From contig DAOUYN010000070.1 in NCBI GenBank assembly GCA_030666075.1, positions 1 to 5,813 of the forward strand: DNA of 5,813 bases. The letters run 5' to 3'. A program made the position numbers and the translations under genes. Below, piece by piece: positions 1-5,783 of this stretch (position 1 is its first letter; the number at the start of each line of letters is the position of its first letter). The DNA is from Actinomycetes bacterium. Lineage in GTDB: Bacteria > Actinomycetota > Aquicultoria > CAJVYJ01 > JAUVQD01. The notes under the pieces were generated by a model that saw only the letters and a list, made by a program, of their open reading frames with translations, was not told the DNA's origin and did not search any database.

Positions 1-239
1 ATGACGATCGGTTCTCCCGGGTCCTTAGCTTCGAATTCAAGCATCTTACGGACCACCTCTTTAGAGCGGTCCGTCTCGATCTCCCCGAAATACAGTATCG
101 TTCTCAGGTCATCGAGGGTCTTATAGCGTTCTGCTTCTTGGTATGACCGCCAACGTTCAAAATCAACGGCTTCTTCTTCAGCTAACTCACGGCCGGCAAG
201 AAGATGCTCGGGCGGATTCCCCTCAGTTGAGGCGTCCAT
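1..239 (-). CDS. ClpP-like (S14 family) protease subunit, N-terminal part only
   Basis: The gene starts at the ATG at 239-237 and runs off the left edge, leaving 79 complete codons. Residues 45-79 (LRTILYFGEIETDRSKEVV, then KMLEFEAKDPGEPIV) match the first beta strand and helix of ClpP, where the family reads roughly RIIFLGGEID...[22 protein letters not shown]. The window ends just before the expected INSPGG segment, so the catalytic Ser-His-Asp cannot be checked. In the family, the protein is a cytoplasmic self-compartmentalised serine peptidase working with a Clp ATPase. Residues 1-44 are acidic and polar (for example ELAEEEAVDFERW), unlike the usual short ClpP N-terminus, so a divergent subgroup is likely. 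No good SD precedes the ATG, only an AAGAAGAAG run. The same frame is open upstream for 16 basic codons to the TAG that ends the neighbouring membrane protein gene. The family call is fairly secure; activity is untested. Confidence 0.72.
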   Translation of the reverse strand, partial: MDASTEGNPPEHLLAGRELAEEEAVDFERWRSYQEAERYKTLDDLRTILYFGEIETDRSKEVVRKMLEFEAKDPGEPIV

Positions 240-287
240 TTTCTTCTTCTTACCCAGAAGGTCGAAGCGCCGTCGCTTTGGTCGGTC

Positions 288-548
288 CTACCGATTGCGG
301 GACTTCTTGACCATCCGAATAACCAGCCAACTAGCGACCGGTAAACCAAAGACCATAGCTACGATCAGCGCCATGCCCGAATCGTCCGCCCGCTGCTCAA
401 CCGGAGTATATGCGGCCCCAGCGGGGCGCCCCGCGGGTATAGGCGTCGGTTCTCCGACCCCGGGGTCAGCAGCTTCCGCCCCCAAAACGGGCGCAGCGAA
501 CGAGATCAAGAGAAATATCATTATTAAGATCGGCAGAGCTCTCTTCAT
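288..548 (-). CDS. Small single-span membrane protein with signal peptide (86 aa), unknown function
   Basis: I do not recognise a family. The ATG at 548-546 is chosen because a near-perfect SD (AGGGGAGGTG) sits six bases upstream; earlier in-frame starts would run far into the permease gene. The protein begins with MKR and a hydrophobic core (residues 5-20), with a probable signal-peptidase site near VLGA/EA at about residue 24. A Pro/Ala/Gly-rich outside segment follows to about residue 57. A second hydrophobic helix (about 59-77, GMALIVAMVFGLPVASWLVI) ends in the basic tail RMVKKSRNR. This predicts a type I membrane protein with a short cytoplasmic tail. It lies 17 bases after the ABC permease and is probably co-transcribed with it, so it may be an accessory to that exporter or a partner of the ClpP-like protein downstream; both ideas are inference. 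The stop is TAG. Confidence 0.75.
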   Translation of the reverse strand: MKRALPILIMIFLLISFAAPVLGAEAADPGVGEPTPIPAGRPAGAAYTPVEQRADDSGMALIVAMVFGLPVASWLVIRMVKKSRNR

Positions 549-553
549 GCGCG

Positions 554-563
554 CACCTCCCCT
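554..563 (-). promoter_or_regulatory. Strong Shine-Dalgarno site for the small membrane protein
   Basis: On the minus strand the sequence reads AGGGGAGGTG, the best match to the anti-SD of 16S rRNA in the window. GGAGGT ends six bases before the ATG at 548. It starts just two bases after the permease stop codon (568-566), so it fixes the start of the 86-residue protein and suggests efficient independent initiation within the operon. Confidence 0.8.
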
Positions 564-565
564 GC

Positions 566-1678
566 TCATTCCCAGCGCCACATCAGAACGCTGGCAATAA
601 AGAATACGACGGTCACGGCGACCAGGACTGTCAATTCTAGTCCGATCGCCTCCAGGCCCTCGCCCCGGATCATCACATTCCTGGTGGCATCGGCCAGGTA
701 TTTCAGCGGCAACGCGCTGATAACCGGCTGGATCCAAGCCGGAGCGCTTTCGACCGGGAAGAAAACGCCCCCCAGAAACATCATAGGCATAGTGATGAGA
801 TTACTGATACTGTCCGATATCTCCCGGTTCTTGGAGACGCTGGCCACGGTAAAGGCGATCGTGACAAAACAAAGCGAACCGATGATGATGACCACGAATA
901 GGACGAGGTAGCTCCCCACGACGCTGACGTCGAAGAAGGCCCGGGCCACAGCGACTAACAGCACGGCTCTCAGTATCGAAAACAGCAGCTGGTTCGCGAT
1001 CTGGGCGGAAAGAAACACGGGCAATGGCTGGGGTGTGACTTTGAGCCGCCTCAGAATACCGCGCTCGCGATAGTTGACTATGGTGCCGGCCAGCCCGAAC
1101 ATGGCCGAATTCATCAAGGTCATGGCGATGATACCGGGCACTAAAAAGTCTATATATCGAAAGTTCCGCTGACGGACACTGTGGCTTTCAAGCTCTAGCA
1201 GCTTAGGGGCGCCGCCCGCGGCCCGGTCGATCTCATCAAGGACCCCGGCGACGACTCCGCGCGCTACATCTGACACAAAGGTATTTGACGGATCGAAGTA
1301 GAGGTCTATCTTGGCCGAGCGCGCCCGGTTCGTCGATCCGGCACTCAGCGCCTGCCCGACAGTGTCGGCCAGTCCGTCGCGCAAGACCACCACCCCATCG
1401 AGATCGCCGCTCTTGAGGTCAGCCCGAGCCGGCCCGAGCGCACGATAAGTTTTAATATCGAGCACCTGCGCCTGATCAAAGCCTTTTCGGACCGCTTGGG
1501 ACATCTGTGAGCGGTCCAGATCGACTAGGCCCAGCTTGGGCTCCGGCTGCCCGCCGGCAAAGGCGATACCGAAGAGGCCCATCATCATGACCGGGAAAAG
1601 AAAGAGCCAAAAAAGCGCCTGACGATTCCGCACGGTCATCTTGAAGTTGGCGACCAACAGTTCGTAAAACTGCCTCAA
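566..1678 (-). CDS. ABC-2 type transporter permease
   Basis: This is the membrane half of an ABC exporter, partner of the ATPase encoded just upstream. Its 370 residues show the ABC-2 layout: a cytoplasmic amphipathic start (1-20), TM1 at about 21-41, a large outside domain (42-174), then five membrane spans at about 176-200, 219-247, 252-283, 290-312 and 345-367. The cytoplasmic RERGILRRLKVTP stretch (204-216) is the usual coupling-helix region, and SALPLKYLAD with the terminal MWRWE are typical of DrrB-like and linearmycin-type permeases. The start is a TTG (1678-1676) that overlaps the ATPase stop in TTGA, so translational coupling is likely; AAGGGG lies eight bases upstream. With one ATPase and one permease, the working pump would be a dimer of each. 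The substrate (drug, lipid or peptide) cannot be read from the sequence. Confidence 0.93.
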   Translation of the reverse strand: MRQFYELLVANFKMTVRNRQALFWLFLFPVMMMGLFGIAFAGGQPEPKLGLVDLDRSQMSQAVRKGFDQAQVLDIKTYRALGPARADLKSGDLDGVVVLRDGLADTVGQALSAGSTNRARSAKIDLYFDPSNTFVSDVARGVVAGVLDEIDRAAGGAPKLLELESHSVRQRNFRYIDFLVPGIIAMTLMNSAMFGLAGTIVNYRERGILRRLKVTPQPLPVFLSAQIANQLLFSILRAVLLVAVARAFFDVSVVGSYLVLFVVIIIGSLCFVTIAFTVASVSKNREISDSISNLITMPMMFLGGVFFPVESAPAWIQPVISALPLKYLADATRNVMIRGEGLEAIGLELTVLVAVTVVFFIASVLMWRWE

Positions 1679-2592
1679 TCCCTCAACCCCTTGCCCGTAT
1701 AGTGTAAAAAGACATCCTCTAGATTCGCACCGGCGACACTGAGATTCTCCACATCGATATCATGGCGCTTCGCTGAATCAAAGAGACTGAGGACTGATTC
1801 CTGGACGTTTTGAGCGTAAAAGACATAGCCGTCGTCGACCGGGCGAATCTCAAGGCCGCCCATGGCCGCACCGAACTCGGCGAGCTCGAACTCCTTCGAG
1901 GATTGAAAAGTGATTTTAGTCTCGGCTGCCAGCCCTTCTATCAGCTTCTTGGGAGTGTCGATAGCGATGATACCGCCGCGGTCCATGATTGCCACCCGTT
2001 TGCATAGGACCTCCGCCTCTTCCATATAATGAGTGGTCAAGACGATGGTCTTACCTTTGGCGCTGATTTCCCGGATGACATCCCATAGCCTGCGTCTGGC
2101 TTGCGGGTCGAGTCCGGTCGTCGGCTCGTCGAGGAATATGACTTGCGGGTCGTTGACGAGAGCCAGGGCTATCGAGAGCCGCTGCTGCTGCCCGCCCGAA
2201 AGCTCACGGACGACCGCTCTTTCCTTCTCCATCAAGTCGACAGCGCCGAGTAGGGATTCGACTTCTTCATTGCTCAAAAATATGCTGTAGAACGTCCCGA
2301 AAAGTGAGAGCATCTCCCGGACGGTCAGATAGTCGAAAAGCGCCGTTGCCTGGAGTTGGACGCCGATCAACTCTTTTGTCAGGCCGGGATCCGGCCAGAC
2401 TGGTATACCTTTTATTGTGATCTCGCCGTCGGTTGGCTCCCGCAGACCCTCGATCATCTCTAAAGTGGTGGTCTTGCCCGCGCCATTCGGTCCGAGTATG
2501 CCGAATATCTCGCCGTCGGCCACTCCAAATGAGATGTCATCAACGGCGCGCAGGTCACCGTACTGTTTGACCAGGCCTTTTACCTCGATTAT
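1675..2592 (-). CDS. ABC transporter ATP-binding protein (drug/lipid exporter type), non-standard start
   Basis: This is the nucleotide-binding subunit of the exporter. Counted from the ATA at 2592, its 305 residues contain Walker A GPNGAGKTT (34-42), the Q-loop in IGVQLQ (76-81), the signature LSGGQQQR (131-138), Walker B VIFLDEP (151-157), the D-loop GLD (160-162) and the switch His in TTHYMEEAE (H188). All are intact, so it should hydrolyse ATP. The C-terminal 90 or so residues, ending in ANLEDVFLHYTGKGL, are the tail seen in CcmA/DrrA-type ATPases. Relatives usually begin MIEVKGLVK; here the Met position is ATA (NIIEVKGLVKQYGD) and no in-frame ATG, GTG or TTG lies nearby. The nearest ATG (2721) is inside the upstream gene, upstream of the likely promoter and without a good SD. 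Initiation at ATA (2592), ACG (2598) or CTG (2628), or an ATG-to-ATA change, are all possible. The stop overlaps the permease start. Confidence 0.92.
   Translation of the reverse strand: MIEVKGLVKQYGDLRAVDDISFGVADGEIFGILGPNGAGKTTTLEMIEGLREPTDGEITIKGIPVWPDPGLTKELIGVQLQATALFDYLTVREMLSLFGTFYSIFLSNEEVESLLGAVDLMEKERAVVRELSGGQQQRLSIALALVNDPQVIFLDEPTTGLDPQARRRLWDVIREISAKGKTIVLTTHYMEEAEVLCKRVAIMDRGGIIAIDTPKKLIEGLAAETKITFQSSKEFELAEFGAAMGGLEIRPVDDGYVFYAQNVQESVLSLFDSAKRHDIDVENLSVAGANLEDVFLHYTGKGLRD
1687..1692 (-). promoter_or_regulatory. Shine-Dalgarno site for the TTG-started permease
   Basis: AAGGGG on the minus strand ends eight bases before the TTG at 1678, inside the last codons of the ATPase gene. 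It supports the unusual TTG start that overlaps the ATPase stop. A second, closer GAGG (1684-1681) is too near the start to be the main site. Confidence 0.55.
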
Positions 2593-2600
2593 ATTCGTTG

Positions 2601-2624
2601 ATCCGAACCTTTCGTTTCGCGGAT
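2601..2624 (-). promoter_or_regulatory. 5'-UTR hairpin with an SD-like sequence in its loop, before the ABC ATPase
   Basis: On the minus strand ATCC-GC-GAA (2624-2616) pairs with TTCGGAT (2607-2601): seven base pairs with a two-base bulge. The eight-base loop is ACGAAAGG, so the only SD-like element (GAAAGG, 2613-2608) is exposed in the loop. It lies just downstream of the predicted transcription start and just upstream of the ATPase start region. It may tune translation of a gene with a weak start codon; that role is inference, and the stem is short enough to be chance. Confidence 0.35.
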
Positions 2625-2634
2625 TCAGACCGTG

Positions 2635-2643
2635 ATTATAGCA
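2635..2643 (-). promoter_or_regulatory. Extended -10 promoter for the ABC transporter operon
   Basis: TGCTATAAT on the minus strand is a perfect extended -10 (TGn plus consensus TATAAT) in the 73-base spacer after the membrane protein gene. No good -35 is seen at 15-18 bases spacing (CGCTGG at 17), which extended -10 promoters can do without. Transcription would start near 2628, giving a leader of about 36 bases to the ATA at 2592. This argues against translation from the ATG at 2721, which would lie outside that transcript. Confidence 0.6.
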
Positions 2644-2665
2644 GATGGTTTTCGAACCCAGCGCG

Positions 2666-3544
2666 TTATGCTTTGCTTCGAGCGGGCTTGGTCCGGGTCT
2701 CGGCCCGTGACTGCCGATCATCGACCCAGAGCAGCCAGACTGTGGCCAACCAGAAACCAAAACCGATACGAACAACCGTGGCGGCCAGACCGACCAGCAA
2801 GATACCTCCGGGCCCAAATAGGGGCGCCAATCGCGCCACTATCGTTTGAGCGAAAAAAACGGCGGCGGCCAGGACAAAAATGGGGGCCAAGACCCGGGCA
2901 TTATCTCGCGCCAACCGAGCACTGGCTCTAGCCGCCGGGACGAGCGGTAGGCGCTCGAGCAGCATCAAATAGGCAGTCAGGGTGAATGGGACAAAGATCG
3001 CCCAGCTGAGGAGCTGCCATATGATTACCGTATCTTCCGGAGGCGAGCGTCCGATGATCAGGGCCGTCATGTCGGAAATCGGTCCATACAGCCGAAACCA
3101 TAGAACGATGCCGGTCAGCACCGGCACAATGTTCGGCGCCTTAGCCAGCCATTTCTTAGACTTCAGCGGGCGGACCGCCGCTATCAGATAGTTCCTGATG
3201 AGAACGGCGGAGGCAATAGCAAAAGCTATCTCCATAGTATTGGCCAACGCCAATAACAAGAAGGGGTTGCTCATCGCCGGGACCAACGCCCACGGTGGAT
3301 AAATGTTTTGCCCGGTTTGGATGGCGCTCCCGGCCGCCCAACCAAGAGCCCGGGCGACACCTTGAAGGGTAAGGTCCAGGGGCGCAACCGCACCCGACCC
3401 TTCCTGCATGGCGGTAACGGCCGCCGCTATATCCCCGACAAAACTCGCCGCCATCATAATCAACACGCTCGGCAGCAAGACGCTACGGTGCTCGTTAATG
3501 TACCGGCTGGCTTGTGTCATTCGGAGTCGAGCATCTTTCCACAT
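2666..3544 (-). CDS. Polytopic membrane protein of unknown function (292 aa)
   Basis: I do not recognise a family and saw no catalytic motif. Hydrophobic segments lie at about residues 21-45, 92-120, 136-155, 173-197, 218-240 and 245-274, giving around six spans, with a weaker amphipathic stretch at 58-75. Basic loops (RPLKSKKWLAK at 125-135, ARASARLARDNAR at 205-217) and the tail WVDDRQSRAETRTKPARSKA fit a cytoplasmic side under the positive-inside rule. The start is the ATG at 3544; it lacks an SD, and ATG at 3520 (residue 9) is an alternative that loses no membrane segment. The gene follows ruvB by 58 bases and precedes the ABC promoter by about 20 bases. It could be a passenger at the end of the ruv unit or have its own weak promoter. 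The function is unknown; the sequence does not look like an ABC-2 permease. Confidence 0.82.
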   Translation of the reverse strand: MWKDARLRMTQASRYINEHRSVLLPSVLIMMAASFVGDIAAAVTAMQEGSGAVAPLDLTLQGVARALGWAAGSAIQTGQNIYPPWALVPAMSNPFLLLALANTMEIAFAIASAVLIRNYLIAAVRPLKSKKWLAKAPNIVPVLTGIVLWFRLYGPISDMTALIIGRSPPEDTVIIWQLLSWAIFVPFTLTAYLMLLERLPLVPAARASARLARDNARVLAPIFVLAAAVFFAQTIVARLAPLFGPGGILLVGLAATVVRIGFGFWLATVWLLWVDDRQSRAETRTKPARSKA

Positions 3545-3552
3545 GGAGTAGG

Positions 3553-3558
3553 ATTATT
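3553..3558 (-). promoter_or_regulatory. Possible -10 element giving a leaderless mRNA for the membrane protein
   Basis: AATAAT on the minus strand matches five of six bases of TATAAT and ends eight bases before the ATG at 3544, so a start of transcription at or next to the ATG would be expected. This fits the absence of any SD there. No -35 is convincing (GTCTCA at 17 bases), so the site is weakly supported. Confidence 0.25.
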
Positions 3559-3567
3559 CCCCAAGCG

Positions 3568-3583
3568 CGGTCTATTGAGACCG
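3568..3583. repeat. Short perfect inverted repeat between ruvB and the membrane protein gene
   Basis: The sequence cggtct-attg-agaccg is a perfect six-base-pair stem with a four-base loop, 20 bases after the ruvB stop. There is no T-run on either strand, so it is not a standard intrinsic terminator. It could protect the 3' end of ruvCAB mRNA or weakly attenuate read-through into the next gene. Confidence 0.4.
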
Positions 3584-3602
3584 GGAAGCGGTGAGACGGA
3601 TA

Positions 3603-4646
3603 CTACTCAGAGAAGAGGGCGTCTGTCCCCGGTACGCCGGTGGGGCCTGGAGTCAACCCCAGATGATCGTAGGCCCGCGCGGTCGCCACCCGTCCACGAG
3701 GCGTCCGCTGCAAGAAGCCTAACTGGAGCAGGAAGGGTTCGTAAACGTCTTCGATCGTCTCTGTCTCCTCGCCGAGCGCCACGGCCAAAGTGCTTAGCCC
3801 GACGGGAGCGCCGCCGAACTTGGTTATCAAGGTCCGGAGCAAGCGCTGATCCAGCTTGTCGAGACCGACCTCATCGACCCCGAACATGATCAGCGCGTCG
3901 TGCGCCAGCGGGGCAGTGATAAGGCCGTCGGCTTTGACTTGGACATAATCGCGCACTCTTTTAAGCAGACGGTTGGCTATCCGCGGGGTCCCGCGGGAAC
4001 GCGAAGCGATCTCCGCCGCCCCCGAGGAATCGATATCGACGCCGACTATCCCGGCCGACCGGGCGACGATCTCGGTCAACTCCTCGGTCGAATAGTAGTC
4101 TAGCCTGGCGTTGACCCCGAACCGATCACGCAAAGGCGAGGTGATAAGGCCGGTCCTGGTCGTCGCTCCGACCAGCGTGAACTTGGGCACATCCAGACGG
4201 AGTGATCTGGCGCTCGGCCCCTTTCCGACGATGATGTCGAGCTCGAAGTCCTCCATAGCTGGATAAAGTATCTCCTCGACTTGATGATTGAGGCGATGGA
4301 TCTCATCGATAAAGAGAACGTCATTCTCCTCGAGGTTTGTCAGAATGGCCGCTAGATCGCCGGCGCGATCGATAGCCGGACCGGATGTCGTTTTCAAGTT
4401 GACACCGAGTTCGGCCGCGATGATGGCGGCCAAAGTGGTCTTCCCTAAACCGGGCGGCCCGCAGAGAAGGACATGGTCGAGGACATCGCCCCTAGATAGC
4501 GTGGCCTCGATGAAGATCGAAAGGTTTTCTTTCACATCGGTCTGGCCGATATACTCGGCCAGCTTCTTAGGGCGCAGGCTGAAATCGAGTTCAGTGTCCT
4601 CGATCTGCAGATGGGTAGTTGTTATCCGTTCTTCGGCGTCCGTCAA
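3603..4646 (-). CDS. ruvB: Holliday junction branch migration ATPase RuvB
   Basis: RuvB is the AAA+ motor that pulls DNA through the RuvA-bound Holliday junction in recombinational repair. The 347 residues are normal family length. Visible motifs are [11 protein letters not shown] (25-35), Walker [10 protein letters not shown] (63-71), Walker B VLFIDEIH (110-117), sensor 1 GATTRTG (160-166), the PLRDRFG segment (171-177), sensor 2 GTPRIANR (219-226), and the C-terminal winged-helix DNA-binding domain (about 260-330, with [10 protein letters not shown] and [16 protein letters not shown]). No key residue is missing. The start is TTG (4646-4644) with AAGGGGGAG just upstream; the first residues [11 protein letters not shown] then precede the conserved core without excess. 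It follows ruvA by 19 bases and is the last ruv gene; the stop is TAG. No queA or other usual neighbour follows. Confidence 0.98.
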   Translation of the reverse strand: MTDAEERITTTHLQIEDTELDFSLRPKKLAEYIGQTDVKENLSIFIEATLSRGDVLDHVLLCGPPGLGKTTLAAIIAAELGVNLKTTSGPAIDRAGDLAAILTNLEENDVLFIDEIHRLNHQVEEILYPAMEDFELDIIVGKGPSARSLRLDVPKFTLVGATTRTGLITSPLRDRFGVNARLDYYSTEELTEIVARSAGIVGVDIDSSGAAEIASRSRGTPRIANRLLKRVRDYVQVKADGLITAPLAHDALIMFGVDEVGLDKLDQRLLRTLITKFGGAPVGLSTLAVALGEETETIEDVYEPFLLQLGFLQRTPRGRVATARAYDHLGLTPGPTGVPGTDALFSE

Positions 4647-4649
4647 GCG

Positions 4650-4658
4650 CTCCCCCTT
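4650..4658 (-). promoter_or_regulatory. Shine-Dalgarno site for ruvB
   Basis: AAGGGGGAG on the minus strand lies three bases before the TTG at 4646 (five from the G-run), within the 19-base ruvA-ruvB gap. It supports TTG as the true start, since no ATG in frame lies nearby. Confidence 0.65.
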
Positions 4659-4665
4659 GATACCC

Positions 4666-5241
4666 TCATAGCGTGGCCAGGCGCTTCAACGCGTGTTTGA
4701 TGTACTGATCGACGGTCTGGCCGGGCTCCGAGTCCATCAAGGCGCGGGCGGCTTCATCGACAGCGTAGCCCAGGTTGACCAAAGCCTCGCGGGCCTCCAG
4801 TACCGGCGTGGATAAACTCCCCGCCCCCACAACGGCATTCCTCTTGACCGACTCCTTCAATTCCAGGACCAGACGCTGAGCTGTCTTCTTGCCGATTCCC
4901 GGGGTCTGACTGATAAGCGCGATGTCCTCATTGATTATCGCCTGCTCCAGCTCCTCAGGGGGCATATGCGACAAGATCGCCAAAGCGGCCTTGGGGCCGA
5001 TATTATTGACGCCGATCAAATTGACGAAGACGCCTTTCTTTGCCCGGCTCTCGAAGCCGTAGAGCTTCATGGCATCATCTTTGACCTGCATGTAAGTAAA
5101 GACACCGACTTCTTTGCCCACGGCCGGCAACGAAGCCAGGTCCGGTGTGGGCATCATCAGTGCATACCCTACGCCACCTGCCTCGATAACCGCGCCTTCG
5201 GCGGACTTATCCACCAATACGCCCCGAAGCGTTGCGATCAC
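4666..5241 (-). CDS. ruvA: Holliday junction DNA-binding protein RuvA
   Basis: RuvA forms tetramers that hold the Holliday junction in open square form and load RuvB. The 191 residues show the three expected domains: an N-terminal OB fold (about 1-62, beginning [10 protein letters not shown] and ending in [11 protein letters not shown]), a middle domain with two helix-hairpin-helix motifs, [14 protein letters not shown] (77-90) and [16 protein letters not shown] (113-128), and a C-terminal RuvB-contacting domain (about 145-191, with EALVNLGY) after a short linker. The start is GTG (5241-5239) with GGTGAGG five bases upstream, 15 bases after ruvC. The length is slightly below E. coli RuvA (203), with the difference in the flexible linker. 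All conserved parts are present. Confidence 0.97.
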   Translation of the reverse strand: MIATLRGVLVDKSAEGAVIEAGGVGYALMMPTPDLASLPAVGKEVGVFTYMQVKDDAMKLYGFESRAKKGVFVNLIGVNNIGPKAALAILSHMPPEELEQAIINEDIALISQTPGIGKKTAQRLVLELKESVKRNAVVGAGSLSTPVLEAREALVNLGYAVDEAARALMDSEPGQTVDQYIKHALKRLATL

Positions 5242-5246
5242 GTCCG

Positions 5247-5253
5247 CCTCACC
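5247..5253 (-). promoter_or_regulatory. Shine-Dalgarno site for ruvA
   Basis: GGTGAGG on the minus strand, five bases before the GTG at 5241 and just after the ruvC stop (5259-5257). It supports the GTG start and lets ruvA be translated from the ruvC message with little ribosome travel. Confidence 0.6.
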
Positions 5254-5256
5254 GCC

Positions 5257-5745
5257 TCATCCCGTGTGTTTGGCCATCCGCCGGCTATGCGAGTGGCAGA
5301 TAGCGATGGCCAGGCCATCGGCAGCATCGTCCGGACGCGGCTTCTCCTTGAGGCACAAGATGGCTTTGACCATATACTGCACCTGCGACTTTGTCGCCTT
5401 GCCGTACCCGACGACGGACTGCTTGACCTGCAAGGGAGTATATTCACCGACCTCGACGGAGATAGTGGCCGCCGCCAACAGCGCCACGCCGCGCGCCTCG
5501 CCGACCGCTATGGCTGTCCGGGCATTATTGCTAAAGAAGAGCTGTTCGATCGCGATAGCGTCGGGCTTGACGCGCTCAAAGAGAGTGAGGAGGTCGTCGA
5601 AGAGGGTTTTTAAGCGCAGATGCGGGGCTTGCCCCGCCGGTGTCGAGACGACCCCGTAATCAATGACTTTTAACTTGCTCCCCTGTGAGGCCACGACCCC
5701 AAAACCAGTGGAAGCCGTACCGGGATCGATTCCCAGGATGATCAA
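5257..5745 (-). CDS. ruvC: Crossover junction endodeoxyribonuclease RuvC
   Basis: RuvC is the RNase H-fold, Mg2+-dependent resolvase that nicks Holliday junctions symmetrically. The 162 residues are normal length. The four catalytic acids are in place: D7 in LGIDPGTASTGFG, E67 in AIAIEQLFF, and D140 and D143 in DDAADGLAIA. The family stretches FFSNNARTAIAVGEARGV (70-87) and YTPLQVKQSVVGYGKATKSQV (about 102-122) are also present. The start is TTG (5745-5743), with MIILGIDPGT exactly at the family N-terminus and AAGGGG seven bases upstream. It is the first gene of ruvCAB; the leader holds an extended -10 promoter and a LexA-like box, so DNA-damage control is plausible. The gene usually found upstream in many bacteria (yebC) would be outside this window. 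Confidence 0.98.
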   Translation of the reverse strand: MIILGIDPGTASTGFGVVASQGSKLKVIDYGVVSTPAGQAPHLRLKTLFDDLLTLFERVKPDAIAIEQLFFSNNARTAIAVGEARGVALLAAATISVEVGEYTPLQVKQSVVGYGKATKSQVQYMVKAILCLKEKPRPDDAADGLAIAICHSHSRRMAKHTG

Positions 5746-5752
5746 CGCGTAT

Positions 5753-5758
5753 CCCCTT
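5753..5758 (-). promoter_or_regulatory. Shine-Dalgarno site for ruvC
   Basis: AAGGGG on the minus strand, seven bases before the TTG at 5745. It is the same core as the sites for ruvB and the ABC permease and supports the TTG start. Confidence 0.65.
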
Positions 5759-5767
5759 GTTTAGCCA

Positions 5768-5783
5768 AACATACGAACATACG
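5768..5783. repeat. Tandem direct repeat of 8 bases in the ruvC leader
   Basis: AACATACG occurs twice back to back on the plus strand (5768-5775 and 5776-5783). The second copy lies within the LexA-like box. It may be part of a regulator site or a chance duplication that built the operator half. Confidence 0.55.

Noticed and set aside
549..737. Longer start for the small membrane protein at 737.
   Set aside because: The extra 63 residues are Arg/Gly/Asp-rich, overlap the permease gene in another frame, and would bury the signal peptide that follows the strong SD at 554-563.
2648..2659. GGTT-TTCG-AACC inverted repeat before the ABC promoter as a terminator.
   Set aside because: The core stem is four base pairs with no T-run; it may only add minor structure at the 3' end of the membrane protein mRNA.
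2593..2817. Longer starts for the ABC ATPase at ATG 2721 or TTG 2817.
   Set aside because: They add unconserved residues, overlap the upstream gene, lack an SD and lie upstream of the likely promoter at 2635-2643.
3568..3583. Hairpin after ruvB as an intrinsic terminator.
   Set aside because: The stem is only six base pairs and is not followed by a T-run on the minus strand.
3308..3889. Plus-strand open frame of 193 codons.
   Set aside because: It spans the end of ruvB, the spacer and the membrane protein gene on the opposite strand, and its product is Arg/Pro-rich low-complexity sequence with no domain.
4966..5659. Two long plus-strand open frames (4966-5613 and 5114-5659) opposite ruvA and ruvC.
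   Set aside because: They lie wholly opposite intact, well-conserved ruv genes, have no recognisable protein features and reflect GC-rich codon structure.
5759..5770. GTTT-AGCC-AAAC inverted repeat in the ruvC leader.
   Set aside because: A four-base stem is too short to separate from chance; it is not near-consensus for any site I know.
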